NCBI GenBank assembly: GCA_027448945.1
Contig: DAIDMQ010000003.1
Coordinates: forward strand, 19,308 to 83,307
Direction: 5' to 3'
DNA from: Gallionellaceae bacterium
GTDB lineage: Bacteria > Pseudomonadota > Gammaproteobacteria > Burkholderiales > Gallionellaceae
Length of the DNA: 64,000 nucleotides
Shown here: piece after piece, positions 45,701-54,264 of the stretch
Layout: each line of letters opens with the position of its first letter
Numbering within the stretch: the first letter of the stretch is position 1
Made by a program: the position numbers and the translations under genes
Notes under the pieces: generated by a model
What the model saw: the letters and a program-made list of their open reading frames with translations, nothing else
Told to the model about the DNA's origin: nothing
Databases searched by the model: none

Positions 45701-45881
45701 CATCCTCGGCGGCCAGACCCGGGGATTCCGTATAGATATTCACCTGCACCGGCGTGACGTCGGGGAACGCATCCACCGGCACTTCGCGCCAGGCTTTCAC
45801 CCCCAGCAACACCACCAGCACGAACGCCACCAGCACCAGCACCTTGTAGCGCAATGAGAGATCGACAATATTGTTCAGCAT
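42792..45881 (-). CDS. Heavy-metal RND pump (CzcA/CusA family)
   Basis: This 1029-residue inner-membrane proton antiporter has 12 spans and two large periplasmic loops. AGLAVGIGMMVDGAVVMVEN is the TM4 proton-relay region: Asp and Glu match CzcA D408/E415 (DGA-VEN), but the position of CzcA D402 is Gly (GIG instead of DFG). The signature therefore fits neither classical CzcA (DFG-DGA-VEN) nor CusA (AVG-DAA-IEN), and the metal is not assigned. It lies 9 bp downstream of its membrane-fusion gene. Confidence 0.92.
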   Translation of the reverse strand: MLNNIVDLSLRYKVLVLVAFVLVVLLGVKAWREVPVDAFPDVTPVQVNIYTESPGLAAEDVEKLLTSPVEAAMAGLAGVEEIRSVSLFGLSYVSVYFKDSIDIYFARRLVGEKLLEAKDRIPQGYGEPGLGPNTSGLGQVFWYTIETADKKLSEMDLRTLQDWNVRLVLRTALGVDDVTSWGGQEKQYQVLINPQKLIKYGLSFKTVMETLTANNRQVGGQYLDIGQEQYLVRGLGLVGNVRDIGNVVLATREGTPVYVRDVAEVKEAPSLRSGAVTKDGKEVVLGMALQRIGENAKNVVDAVKTKLKTVEQALPAGIVINTVYDRTELVEKAVQTAENALVEGSILVVIILFLFLGEIRSAVVVIIALPLAMLISFILMQQWGLSANLMSLAGLAVGIGMMVDGAVVMVENGFRLLSHQAGKAAVNKTHVILEAAREVINPTAFAILIIIVVFLPLFSLTGLEGKLFKPMALTITFAMVGSLVLTMTLVPVMSALILKPKEEKDTFIVRWAKKLYLPLLDWALENKKKVFSGAGVLLVASVALIPFLGKEFMPTLQEGGIMFRVTSIPSTSLDESIRISERLEAALKTFPQTTSAIAMIGRAEKGETADVNYMEILVNLKPRDQWPKAISFPDLSREMQDKLEQVVPTSVISATQPIQMRVEELISGVRATLALKLYGEDLTTLDRLSGELKSALEKVPGVADLSLEANKGKPQMVVKVNRDEAARYGINADEILEVVQAGIGGKAVSTLIDGVKRFDIQVWLAPDFRNSVEAINNIPIRTQSGALIPLSRVATVELDEGYSFIRREQLQRYAVIQMDVKGRDVDSFVKEAAARIKSEVKIPAGYWIEWGGAFENQQRAMAKLALIVPLTIGLIFILLYTAFNSLTYATLIIANVPFATIGGVIGLFITGQYLSVPSAIGFIAVFGVAMLNGIVLVTFLNDQRERGLSVRAAVKQGAALRLRPVLMTASIAIFGLVPMLLSSGVGAETQRPLATVVVGGLFTSTALTLLLLPLMYEWVETRRERKQAK

Positions 45882-45890
45882 GGCCGTCTC

Positions 45891-47126
45891 CTATTCCGCG
45901 CCGATTTGCGATTTGAGCAATCGGGCTTTTAGCGCGTAGGCGCCGCTTACCACCACGCTCTCGCCCGCCGCTACGCCAGATTTAAGCACGATGTAACCTT
46001 GAGCTCGTTCACCCACTTCCACAGCGCGGGGTTCAAACCCGCCATTTTCAGCGACGAAAACGGTCGGTATCCCTTGCAGTAGCAACACTGCGTCAACAGG
46101 CACGATGAACACCTTGGCACCCGCCCCTTCGGTGTTTATCGCGACACTGGCAAACATTTCAGGTTTCAGTCTGCCGTCAAGATTCGGCACTTCCACACGC
46201 GCCTTGACCGTGCGAGTTTCCTTGTCCATCGTGCTGCTGATGTAGGCGAGCCGCCCTGTGAAGATTTCATCCGGGTAGGCGGAAATGGTGACCGTGGCCT
46301 GTGCGCCTACCTTGACCTTGCCAAGGTCTTTCTCGAACAGATCGCTTTCTATCCACAGGGTGGACAGATCGGCCACGGTGAAGAGTGACTTATCCGGCGT
46401 GGCGAGCTCCCCCAGCACCGCTTTTTTCTCAATAATTGTGCCGACAAACGGGGCACTCAGCGGAAACACCGAGCCGGAGTGCCCCAGGTCGACACCCATC
46501 ATGCGCAGCTTGTCACTGGCAGCTCGCAGCGCGGCACGGGCCTTTTCGTGTTCGGCGCGGGCGCGCAGGTAGTCCTTCTCCGGAATGATGTTGTCGGCGT
46601 GCAAACGCTGGGCGCGCTCGAAATTGGCTTGTGTTACCGCAGCCTCGCTCGCCGCTTGCAGATAGCTGGAATGCGACTCGCCCAGATCGATACTGTCCAA
46701 CTCCGCCAGCTGTTGTCCCGATTTCACTCGATCACCCAGGCTCGCATTCACCCTGACGACACGCCCTGGCACACGCGGTGCAACATGCGCCAACCTATCC
46801 TGATTGGCCTGGATAGTTGCCGTGACCATGATCTGCCCGGATTTTTTCTGCAATGCCAATTTTTGCACTTTGATGCCCGCTGTTTGGGCTTCTTCGGCAC
46901 TCAAGGCAAGCAGTTTTTCGAGGCTTTTTTCGTCCTGTTTTTCCTGTTTGGGAGTTACCTCGTTATTGCTCGCCGGTTCCGTTTTTTCGGACTGCCTTGC
47001 GTCTTTCTCCGGTGCTTTGGGTTTGTCGCCGCACCCTGTAAGAATGATTGTAAATAAACTACTGATCAGTAGCCAAGAGCCCCAGCGCCCCAAGTCACGC
47101 TTTTGTGGGTTGTGTAAGTTTTTCAT
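45891..47126 (-). CDS. RND efflux periplasmic adaptor (CzcB-like)
   Basis: This 411-residue protein has a lipoprotein signal (SSLFTIILTGC; lipobox LTGC at about 29-32). A charged Lys/Glu/Ala linker follows (residues 33-70), then lipoyl-barrel and hairpin domains: VRVNASLGDRVKSGQQLAELDS, a coiled coil around FERAQRLHADNIIPEKDYLR, and the beta barrel VTISAYPDEIFTGRLAYI. It links the inner-membrane pump to the outer-membrane channel. Confidence 0.93.
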   Translation of the reverse strand: MKNLHNPQKRDLGRWGSWLLISSLFTIILTGCGDKPKAPEKDARQSEKTEPASNNEVTPKQEKQDEKSLEKLLALSAEEAQTAGIKVQKLALQKKSGQIMVTATIQANQDRLAHVAPRVPGRVVRVNASLGDRVKSGQQLAELDSIDLGESHSSYLQAASEAAVTQANFERAQRLHADNIIPEKDYLRARAEHEKARAALRAASDKLRMMGVDLGHSGSVFPLSAPFVGTIIEKKAVLGELATPDKSLFTVADLSTLWIESDLFEKDLGKVKVGAQATVTISAYPDEIFTGRLAYISSTMDKETRTVKARVEVPNLDGRLKPEMFASVAINTEGAGAKVFIVPVDAVLLLQGIPTVFVAENGGFEPRAVEVGERAQGYIVLKSGVAAGESVVVSGAYALKARLLKSQIGAE

Positions 47127-47157
47127 GTCATGAATTCCTTGATTTTTAATTTTTTGT

Positions 47158-48456
47158 TCAGTGCATGTCGCGCGCGGGCTGCCAGCCCGCCGCCGCTTCC
47201 AGCGTCACCTGGGTCAAGCGCAATTCGGTGCGGGCATCGAGCAGGTCCCGCTGCCCATCCAACACCTGGCGGTTGACCAGCAACAATTGCAGCAGCCCGA
47301 TTTCCCCCTCCCGGAAAGAAATGGAGGACAGGTGCTGGTTTTCTTCCAGGCTGGGCAACACCGATTCCTTGAGCCGTTTCACTCGATCCTTGAGATTACT
47401 GAAGCGCCCCCACAGCGCGACCACTTGGACGCGTACATCACGGGAGGCTGCCTGCTTTTCGATTTCGGCTTGGGTAAAATCGGTCTCGGCACGACCGATA
47501 CCAGCCGCATTCCGGCGGAACAGGGGAATTGGTAAGGAAACACTTAAGGACGCAACCTTGTTATCAACACCCAACTCGCGACCATAACGCAAACTCAACG
47601 TCACGTCCGGGTAAATTGAGGCGCGTTCCAGCTCAACCCGACCCCTTGCAGCCCCTTCTCTGTAATCCAGGACATTCAAAAGCGGGCGGCGGGCTACACT
47701 GGCCAGCAAATCCCCCAACGTGTAAGAGGAAATATCAACGTCGAGCGAACCGGTAACTTCCGGAATTTGGTCTGGAGGCATCTGGAGGAGTGCAGACAGG
47801 TCGACACAAGCCTGCACAAGTTGCTCTCTCAATATGGATACCTGATTTTGGGCGCGTTCCGCTTCCACATTGGCGAGATTGCCATCCAGCCGACTATCCT
47901 CGCCTGCCGCAACGCGTTTGCCGACGGCTTTGGCGGCATCTTCGATGAGCTTGAGCGTTGATTCCTCGGTCTGGATGCGCAACTGGAGGCTCAGCACCCG
48001 CACAAAACGTTGCTCAACGTCCGCATGCACCTGGCGTTTCGTTTCGGCGATGCTTTCCTGGATTGCCGCAAAATTTTTCTCGGCTGCTCGTTGCCGAATG
48101 CCTTGTTGCCCAGCGATCTCAAAGGTCTGGGACAGACCTGATACACCATCCTTGTTATTAATCGATTGGCCGGTCTGTGAAACATTAAGACTGCGCCTTT
48201 CGGTAGAAATCTGTGGGTTATTCCACAGCAGCGCACCAGCATCGCTGAGTTCGCCCTGCGCTGCTGCAAGATTCGCCTGGGTAGCCCGCAGTAACGGGTT
48301 GGCTTGTTCAGCCTGTTGCCAGGCTTGCTCCAACGTGAGCGGAGCCGACAGGGCTGAAAGTGGAATCAAAGATGCAAACAAGAATGGCACGCCGATAAGG
48401 CGGCGCATTAGCCGCATCCCGACGCGCAGGTTGCGAAAAATAGTGACGAATTGCAC
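47158..48456 (-). CDS. TolC-family outer-membrane efflux protein (CzcC-like)
   Basis: This 432-residue protein has an N-terminal signal (RRLIGVPFLFASLIPLSALS) and two OEP repeats (LTLEQAWQQAEQANPLLRAT; RRPLLNVLDYREGAARG). It forms the outer-membrane channel of the tripartite pump. The start is GTG at 48454-48456, with AAGGAG 5 nt before it; in-frame ATGs at 48417 and 48408 would also keep the signal. It is followed by the adaptor gene after 31 bp. Confidence 0.92.
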   Translation of the reverse strand: MQFVTIFRNLRVGMRLMRRLIGVPFLFASLIPLSALSAPLTLEQAWQQAEQANPLLRATQANLAAAQGELSDAGALLWNNPQISTERRSLNVSQTGQSINNKDGVSGLSQTFEIAGQQGIRQRAAEKNFAAIQESIAETKRQVHADVEQRFVRVLSLQLRIQTEESTLKLIEDAAKAVGKRVAAGEDSRLDGNLANVEAERAQNQVSILREQLVQACVDLSALLQMPPDQIPEVTGSLDVDISSYTLGDLLASVARRPLLNVLDYREGAARGRVELERASIYPDVTLSLRYGRELGVDNKVASLSVSLPIPLFRRNAAGIGRAETDFTQAEIEKQAASRDVRVQVVALWGRFSNLKDRVKRLKESVLPSLEENQHLSSISFREGEIGLLQLLLVNRQVLDGQRDLLDARTELRLTQVTLEAAAGWQPARDMH

Positions 48457-48542
48457 GATAACTCCTTCAGATATGCGTGCGCCAACTCACTTGAGGCGAG
48501 CGCGCACTCAAAACAAAATCAAAAACCGATTTGAATCGAATC

Positions 48543-48896
48543 TTAGGAAAGGAGTCGCGGTGGACGGAAACGTGCGTCGGGAGAAAGGAGTTGAAAGGTA
48601 TGAGGATGCTGAATAGAATATTCGTCTACGAATTCAGGAAGTAGGGAAATTGGCTGACCGAGCAACCCCACGAAATGCCCGACTGCATGGCACCAGTGAT
48701 TACACGGGCTTTGGGGTGAAACATCCGCTTTGATGCCTTGAAATTTAGATGAAGAGTGATGGTCATCCACAGCCAAGCTACGTTGCTCGTCGAACCACAC
48801 GTCAGTTACTGCTTCCTTGTTAAACGTCCAGCCGCCAGCGTTGATCACGAGCGTGATCATGAGAAAGTAAACGGTCTGGCGGATGAATCTACACAT
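48543..48896 (-). CDS. CzcI-like small secreted protein
   Basis: This 117-residue protein has an N-terminal hydrophobic signal (QTVYFLMITLVINAGGWTF). The mature part has a His/Ser stretch (DDHHSSSKFQG), then CNHWCHAVGHFVGL and a Pro-rich tail (HPHTFQLL, RFRPPRLLS). It matches the pattern of short His/Cys proteins (CzcI, CopI) that begin Czc-type operons; their function is unsettled. It is the first gene of the RND operon. From here to 49330 no gene can be supported. Confidence 0.7.
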   Translation of the reverse strand: MCRFIRQTVYFLMITLVINAGGWTFNKEAVTDVWFDEQRSLAVDDHHSSSKFQGIKADVSPQSPCNHWCHAVGHFVGLLGQPISLLPEFVDEYSIQHPHTFQLLSPDARFRPPRLLS

Positions 48897-49330
48897 GTTT
48901 CAATACTAAAGGATTTTGTGGTTTAAGTACATTTATTAAGCATGCCTCGTTTTCCACGTGGAAAGTTTGGTGAGTTCAAATTGCTGATAGATACATCCAA
49001 GATGGTTCGTTCAATGTCTCCTTCACGGCACACTGCATTACGCCACGAACGGCTGCTTTATTGCTGCAAATTTTACACCTTGACGGGCAGGTATTGGCAC
49101 GTTCCAGATGGACGGTTTCAACAATACACCACCTCAAACCTGCCCTTGGAGATTGCTCTCCGTTTAAAATTTTCCTGCCGGATTGCTGAGGGTCACGTCC
49201 GACTATTGACGAAAACTTGCTGATAGAAAAATCACTTTTTTATCACTTCACGAGTTTCAGGTTTCTTGAAGCCAGCGGACGTTAATTTCGACGAAACGTG
49301 CCGGATGGCGCAGTCCTGCAATTTGCACAT

Positions 49331-49555
49331 TTATTCCAGAAATACAATTTTCAGCTCTCTGCCAAGCACTTTGGACAAACGATGAAGAATTATCAAAGAT
49401 GGATTAGCAACACCACGCTCAAGCTGAGAAACGTAGGTGCGATCAACTTCCGCCGCCAGCGCAAGACCCTCCTGGGAGAGGCCCGCTGCTAATCGCAATA
49501 CCTTAATCTCTCCACCCAATTGGTCCAAAAGGTGTTTAAAACTTTGATTTTCCAT
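49331..49555 (-). CDS. Small XRE-family DNA-binding protein
   Basis: This 74-residue protein is essentially one helix-turn-helix (HTH_3) domain: IKVLRLAAGLSQEGLALAAE, then VDRTYVSQLERGVANPS and LIILHRLSKVLG. No second domain or toxin partner is adjacent. MENQSFKH at 49555 is the preferred start. It diverges from the next gene across 83 bp. Confidence 0.82.
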   Translation of the reverse strand: MENQSFKHLLDQLGGEIKVLRLAAGLSQEGLALAAEVDRTYVSQLERGVANPSLIILHRLSKVLGRELKIVFLE

Positions 49556-49638
49556 CCGCCAGAGCATGATACTGGCGTGATTATCAGTCCACGGAATATA
49601 ATCTACAGCTATACAATATATCGAATGAAAATTTCATT

Positions 49639-50055
49639 ATGTTTCACACCCACACATCCGCAGCATTGAAACTCCCTCCAGGTCTAGCTCCTCATGGCAC
49701 GCAAAGCTGGCACTGGGTTGAGCTTCCCTTCCAGCTTCCCTATTTTTGCGTATCAATTGGCTTCGATAGCAAAGAGGGTTTGCGAAAGCAATTTATTGTC
49801 GCGCATATAAAAGACGTTCTAACTTTATTCGCGACACTTACAGAAAAAAACTCTAGAAATCACGAAGTTGGACTAATGAGTCCTGGGTATATGAATGGAA
49901 CTGATTTCTACCAAATGGGCCGCATCAAAGAAGCGTGGGAGAGCTTAGATGGGCATAAATACAAGTATGTAATGGCGGATGGCACAAATATTTACGACCT
50001 GACTATGGGAGGCGGGGGAGTGGATCAAGATTTTGAATTGATTCTGAGCTTATAA
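49639..50055 (+). CDS. Hypothetical protein
   Basis: This soluble protein has 138 residues and no signal or span. A Trp/Pro-rich N-terminal part (GTQSWHWVELPFQLPYFCVS) leads to VAHIKDVLTLFATLTEKNS and a Gly-rich end (GTNIYDLTMGGGGVDQD). I do not recognise a family. It lies between the small XRE gene and the phage-type repressor, in an AT-rich segment. No clear ribosome site precedes the ATG. Confidence 0.55.
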   Translation: MFHTHTSAALKLPPGLAPHGTQSWHWVELPFQLPYFCVSIGFDSKEGLRKQFIVAHIKDVLTLFATLTEKNSRNHEVGLMSPGYMNGTDFYQMGRIKEAWESLDGHKYKYVMADGTNIYDLTMGGGGVDQDFELILSL

Positions 50056-50069
50056 CGCTGCCTGATTTA

Positions 50070-50234
50070 ATGTCTGTCAGATATTTAACCGGGCGCGGTC
50101 TTGATTTTTTCATGAATCAAATTTTGCGTAGCGAACTTGAACCCAACTCAATGTGGCTTTGTGAAACGATTGACAGCAAACACATGATGGTGTGCAATGA
50201 TTTTAAATCAAGAACCTGTATGCTGAAAACATGA
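50070..50234 (+). CDS. Possible small protein
   Basis: This short reading frame of 54 codons starts MSVRYLTGRGLDFFMNQILR and ends DFKSRTCMLKT. There is no good ribosome site and no recognised motif. It is included only because the surrounding 234 bp is otherwise empty and the amino-acid composition is protein-like. Confidence 0.2.
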   Translation: MSVRYLTGRGLDFFMNQILRSELEPNSMWLCETIDSKHMMVCNDFKSRTCMLKT

Positions 50235-50289
50235 ACGATGCATATGACCATCAAAATATGATGGCGTTGCCGGTATGAGCGGCAGATAA

Positions 50290-50937
50290 CTAGGTAGGCG
50301 AGTCACGCTCGGCATTTCGTTCTAACACAGCTAGCATCAGAGCAGATGCACTCGAAACACGCGACAATATTTTCACCTTATCGATTGGTATTCTTGCCTC
50401 GTAGTGAGTAATGGCTGCCGCAAGCAAGTTACGCCGCTGCGCATCAGCATCGTCTGTCCATAGGTGACCGTTATACAGTTCGAGTGCCAAATTGAAATCG
50501 TTATCCTCTGGAGATATTCGATTAAGAACTGAACTCATTAGTGAGTCAGCAGTGGATTCCTGTAATTTACCCTCACAAATTCTCCGCAGCAGTTGTCTTG
50601 CAATGCTATCTCCGGTCATCACCGCAGCACGTACCACATCAATTTGTAAACGTATGGAACGCATCAACTCTACGTCGATGCCGCTACCGCCATGCATCGT
50701 TCCCTCACCAGTTAGCAACCAATCGATTGAAATTCCGAACACTGTGCGCATGCCAAGTAAGAAATCGGTGCCGGGCTTTTTAATTCCGCGTGCTGCATCA
50801 CTGACAAAGCCTGCTGACACACCTAGACGACGGGCGAATTCAGCTTGATTGAGTCCTGACTTGGCGATGGAGAGCATCAAGCGGGCGGCAACCTCATCCG
50901 AATTATAAAGAGAAACTTTAGGATTATCTTGATTCAT
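50290..50937 (-). CDS. Phage-type repressor with XRE helix-turn-helix
   Basis: This 215-residue protein has an N-terminal HTH (LMLSIAKSGLNQAEFARRLG, VSAGFVSDAARGIKKPG) followed by GISIDWLLTGEG, a typical junction of phage repressors. There is no LexA-like Ser-Lys peptidase domain in the C-terminal half. It diverges from the Ner-like gene across 105 bp, the arrangement of the c/ner switch in transposable phages. Confidence 0.8.
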   Translation of the reverse strand: MNQDNPKVSLYNSDEVAARLMLSIAKSGLNQAEFARRLGVSAGFVSDAARGIKKPGTDFLLGMRTVFGISIDWLLTGEGTMHGGSGIDVELMRSIRLQIDVVRAAVMTGDSIARQLLRRICEGKLQESTADSLMSSVLNRISPEDNDFNLALELYNGHLWTDDADAQRRNLLAAAITHYEARIPIDKVKILSRVSSASALMLAVLERNAERDSPT

Positions 50938-51042
50938 AATTCTCTATTAAGGTATATTATTCTCTTTAGAGAATAAAAGTTAAGTAACTAGAGATAGATT
51001 ACCCCCTTAAAATTCAATTGTCACCCCCCTTACATATAAATT

Positions 51043-51309
51043 ATGGATGCCGCCAATATTATTTACCTACTGCGTTGCATAGGAAAATCACAAGCTCAAC
51101 TTGCCCGCGATCTTGGTATCTCTGGAGGGGTAGTAAATAACGTGATTCATAATCGAATTACCTCACACGCAGTGGCAACCTATATTGCTGAGTTACTGGG
51201 CAGCAACGTGAATGAACTTTGGCCGCAACGATATATTTTTAAACCGCGTGTGCGCACACCACATCGTAGTGAACCGCAAAAGAGTAGCGTGGAGGGAGGT
51301 GCATCATGA
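51043..51309 (+). CDS. Ner-like DNA-binding protein
   Basis: This 88-residue protein has one winged-HTH (MDAANIIYLLRCIGKSQAQL, DLGISGGVVNNVIHNR, IAELLGSNVNELWPQRY) like Ner of Mu-type phages or SfsB. In such phages ner is the first gene of the early operon, followed by the transposase. Here the next genes are IS21 istA and istB after a terminator, so the phage module appears to be a remnant or captured. Confidence 0.8.
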   Translation: MDAANIIYLLRCIGKSQAQLARDLGISGGVVNNVIHNRITSHAVATYIAELLGSNVNELWPQRYIFKPRVRTPHRSEPQKSSVEGGAS

Positions 51310-51346
51310 CATCGTAGTTAGCCCACAAACATAGGCATGAAAAAGC

Positions 51347-51382
51347 AAAGGATTCGGAGTTTGGCGCTCCGAATCCTTTTGG
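51347..51382 (+). terminator. Intrinsic terminator after the Ner-like gene
   Basis: A 13-bp perfect stem AAAGGATTCGGAG / CTCCGAATCCTTT with a 7-nt loop is followed by a short T stretch. It isolates the Ner-like gene from istA. Confidence 0.85.
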
Positions 51383-51590
51383 ATACTGCATGAAACAGGA
51401 ATTTCAATGCGTATTCTGCTGTTTCAATACACATCTGTCAATACCGGCGGGTGGCCTAATTTATCCCCTTTTGAAAATCCGAGCAAGTCGCGAGGGCTAC
51501 TTGCGTCGGTACAACTTGGAGAGCACAGCCTACGCATCACATTGTGATGGATGTGCAGGCATCGAAATCATGTGTAACAGGAGAATCGAT

Positions 51591-53111
51591 ATGAGAAAGA
51601 TAAGGCAGGTGCTGCGTCTCACCTTTGATATGGAGCAGAGCAAACGCGCCATTGCCCTGAGTTTAGGAATTTCCCGCGAATCCGTTTCGGATTATTTGAC
51701 ACGTTCTGCGGTAGCAGGTCTAACTTGGCCCCTGCCACCTGATCTGGATGATGCCGAGTTGGAGCTACGCCTGTTCCCATCTCAGCCCAAAGATAATACT
51801 TTAAGAAAATTCGAACCAGACTGGCCGAAAATCCATCAGGAATTGAAGCAAAAAGGCGCGACGCTCCAAGGATTTCATGAGGAATATCTAACCGAGTATC
51901 CAACCGGACTATCCTACAGTTACTTTTGCCAGCGTCACCGGGAATTCGAAAAAACGCTGAAGCGTTCAATGCGCCAGACCCATGTGGCAGGCGACAAGGT
52001 CTTTGTGGACTACGTTGGCCCCACGATGAAAATAACCGATATTGCTACAGGTGAAATCCAAGAGGCCCAAATCTTCGTCGGCGTATTGGGGGCGTCATGC
52101 TACATTTACGCCGATGCAGTCTGGAGCCAGAGTCTACCCAATTGGATTGATTCCCATGCGCGCATGTTCGAGCACTTTGGCGGAGTCCCAGCCGTTGTAG
52201 TGTGTGACAACTTGAAATCCGCCGTAATTCGGGCCAGCAAAACTGACCCCACCATTAATTCCAGCTACCAGGACATGGCGGATCATTACGGGACCATGAT
52301 TATCCCCGCCAGACCATACAAACCGAAGGATAAGGCTCATGCGGAGAATGGAGTTCTGATCGTAGAACGCTGGATTCTTTTCCGGTTGCGCAAACGCATT
52401 TTTACTAATTTAGCTGATCTGAACGATGCCATCCGAGAACTTCTCGTTGATGTTAATAACCGCCAATTCAAGAAGCTACCTGGCTGCCGTCGCTCGGTGT
52501 TTGAGGCTGTCGACAGGCCAGCTCTCCGCCCCTTGCCTCTCGAAAAATATACATTCTCAGAATTTCACCGATTTCTTGTCGATTACGACTATCACATTGA
52601 TCTGGGCGACCGACACCTATACAGCGTGCCCCACACGCTAATTCGAAAGAATATTGATGTCCGTGTGACTGCCACCACCGTCGAAATCCTTCATGGTGGC
52701 CGCCGCATTGCTAGCCATCCACGTGCTAACGGGCCAGGAAAAACAACTGACAAGGAACACATGCCTTCTTCCCATCGCTATCAGCAGGACTGGAATGAAG
52801 ACAAAGCGTTGGGCTGGGCGCTGGGCATTGGCCTCAGCACGCATAGATTTTTGAAATTGGCACTATCTAAGTTAGCGCGCCGGGAACAATCCATGCGTGC
52901 AGATGGGGCGCTGAAATCCATGTGTAATGAGTTCGGCGAAAATCGACTGGAATCAGCGTGTGCTCGAGCACTTGCCATCGGAGCGAATCATGTGAGTCGT
53001 GTGCGTAGCATTTTGGAGAAGAATCTTGATCAGCAGCCTATTTCTGCGCCACCTGTACAGGAAGCAAATTTCGAACACGACAACATTCGAGGCCCCCAAT
53101 ACTACAACTGA
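51591..53111 (+). CDS. istA: IS21 transposase IstA
   Basis: This 506-residue DDE recombinase starts MRKIRQVLRLTFDMEQSKRA with an HTH. Catalytic positions are in KVFVDYVGPTM (first Asp), VVVCDNLKSAV (second Asp) and KDKAHAENGVLIVERWIL (Glu). CAGGAG 7 nt before ATG 51591 marks the start; a 67-codon in-frame extension upstream is not IS21-like. It is cotranscribed with istB. Confidence 0.93.
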   Translation: MRKIRQVLRLTFDMEQSKRAIALSLGISRESVSDYLTRSAVAGLTWPLPPDLDDAELELRLFPSQPKDNTLRKFEPDWPKIHQELKQKGATLQGFHEEYLTEYPTGLSYSYFCQRHREFEKTLKRSMRQTHVAGDKVFVDYVGPTMKITDIATGEIQEAQIFVGVLGASCYIYADAVWSQSLPNWIDSHARMFEHFGGVPAVVVCDNLKSAVIRASKTDPTINSSYQDMADHYGTMIIPARPYKPKDKAHAENGVLIVERWILFRLRKRIFTNLADLNDAIRELLVDVNNRQFKKLPGCRRSVFEAVDRPALRPLPLEKYTFSEFHRFLVDYDYHIDLGDRHLYSVPHTLIRKNIDVRVTATTVEILHGGRRIASHPRANGPGKTTDKEHMPSSHRYQQDWNEDKALGWALGIGLSTHRFLKLALSKLARREQSMRADGALKSMCNEFGENRLESACARALAIGANHVSRVRSILEKNLDQQPISAPPVQEANFEHDNIRGPQYYN

Positions 53112-53134
53112 TCAATTCCATTAAGGAGAACGAA

Positions 53135-53869
53135 ATGCTTATCCAGCAGACCATTACCAAACTTCAAAATCTACATCTAATTGGCATGGCCAAAGGGTTT
53201 GACGATCAATTATCAAGTGTTGCGGCCATGAGCCTCAGTTTTGAGGAGCGCTTCGGAATTCTGGTCGATCAGGAAACCATTTACCGTGAAAACCAGCGAC
53301 TCAAGCGACTACTGAAAATTGCCAAGCTCAAATTTAACGCTTGTGTGGAAGATATCGACTACCAGCACAATCGTGGATTGGACAAGAGCCAGATGGCTTC
53401 GCTTGTGACCTGCCAGTGGATTGATAAGGGTGTGAATCTAATTCTTACAGGCCTGACAGGATCAGGGAAATCATGGCTGGCATGTGCTTTTGGTAATCAG
53501 GCATGTCGGCAGGGCAAAACGGTATTGTTCCAGCGGCTACCACTTCTTCTGGAGGAGTTGCAAATCAGTCATGCGGATGGCAGCTTCAGAAAGCGCTTGG
53601 CGCAACTCGCAAAATTCGACTTATTGATACTGGACGATTTCGGAATGGCAGCACTGACGATCCAAGGACGAAGTGACATGTTGGAGGTCATTGATAGTCG
53701 TGTGGGAGGGCGTTCAACCATCGTCACCAGCCAGATCCCTGTGGAAAATTGGTATGACTACCTAAGCGGCGGAAATCCTACTGTGGCCGACGCCATCTTG
53801 GATCGAATAATCAGCGGATCATTGCGCATTCCGTTGCGAGGTGAGTCGATGCGAAAACTGCGCAAGTAA
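53135..53869 (+). CDS. istB: IS21 helper ATPase IstB
   Basis: This 244-residue AAA+ protein of the DnaC/IstB type has Walker A LTGLTGSGKSWLACA, Walker B LLILDDFGMA and the sensor SQIPVENWYDYL. It helps IstA choose and remodel target DNA. It has its own ribosome site (AAGGAG at 53123-53128). Confidence 0.94.
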   Translation: MLIQQTITKLQNLHLIGMAKGFDDQLSSVAAMSLSFEERFGILVDQETIYRENQRLKRLLKIAKLKFNACVEDIDYQHNRGLDKSQMASLVTCQWIDKGVNLILTGLTGSGKSWLACAFGNQACRQGKTVLFQRLPLLLEELQISHADGSFRKRLAQLAKFDLLILDDFGMAALTIQGRSDMLEVIDSRVGGRSTIVTSQIPVENWYDYLSGGNPTVADAILDRIISGSLRIPLRGESMRKLRK

Positions 53870-53896
53870 ACTGGCAATATTTCCAAAGTCAGCAAG

Positions 53897-53934
53897 AAGC
53901 CGATGCTATCCGAAAGGGGCATCGGCTTTGTATT
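53897..53934 (+). terminator. Terminator after istB
   Basis: AAGCCGATGC (53897-53906) and GCATCGGCTT (53919-53928) form a 10-bp stem followed by TTGTATTTT. Confidence 0.75.
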
Positions 53935-53940
53935 TTATAG

Positions 53941-54079
53941 GGTGGTCGATTTGGAGCATTTTGGGTGGTGGATTTGAAACATTTTGGCTGGCTGGTTTGT
54001 GAGCATTACAGGTGGCAACTTTAAAAAATTATAGGTGGCGGGTTTGGATCATTTTGAGTGGTGGATTTAGAGCATAAAA
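53941..54079 (+). repeat. Six tandem 23-24-bp IS21 end repeats
   Basis: Imperfect copies of GGTGGnnGATTTGnAnCATTTT begin at 53941, 53964, 53987, 54011, 54034 and 54057, with periods of 23 or 24 bp. IS21 ends are known to have multiple IstA-binding repeats, but six in regular tandem is generous. From 54080 to 54264 there is only a doubtful 49-codon frame (54163-54312, starting MTPDEFKNFSNNFSRIAAGL) that resembles the start of an HTH protein. Confidence 0.85.
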
Positions 54080-54264
54080 CGCACTAACAATGTGAGATTA
54101 CACACCCCCATTATTGGAAAACAATGAAGCAGCCTGTTTATAGCCAAGAATGATTCCTCAAGATGACACCTGATGAATTCAAGAACTTTTCCAACAATTT
54201 TTCGAGAATAGCTGCAGGCCTACTTGGGAAGTTGCACGTTGTAAAAAAACTTTGCGTATACACC

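Larger units (their letters stand above)
51400..54080 (+). mobile_element. IS21-family insertion sequence (istA, istB, right-end repeats)
   Basis: The core is istA-istB in the usual order with a 23-bp gap, a terminator after istB and a long repeat-rich right end. The left boundary could not be fixed from sequence; 51400 is approximate. Both coding genes are intact, so the element may be active. Confidence 0.8.

Noticed and set aside
48942..49223. Plus-strand frame of 93 codons upstream of the RND operon
   Set aside because: No motif or ribosome site; the opposite strand also has stops, so I see only non-coding or decayed DNA.
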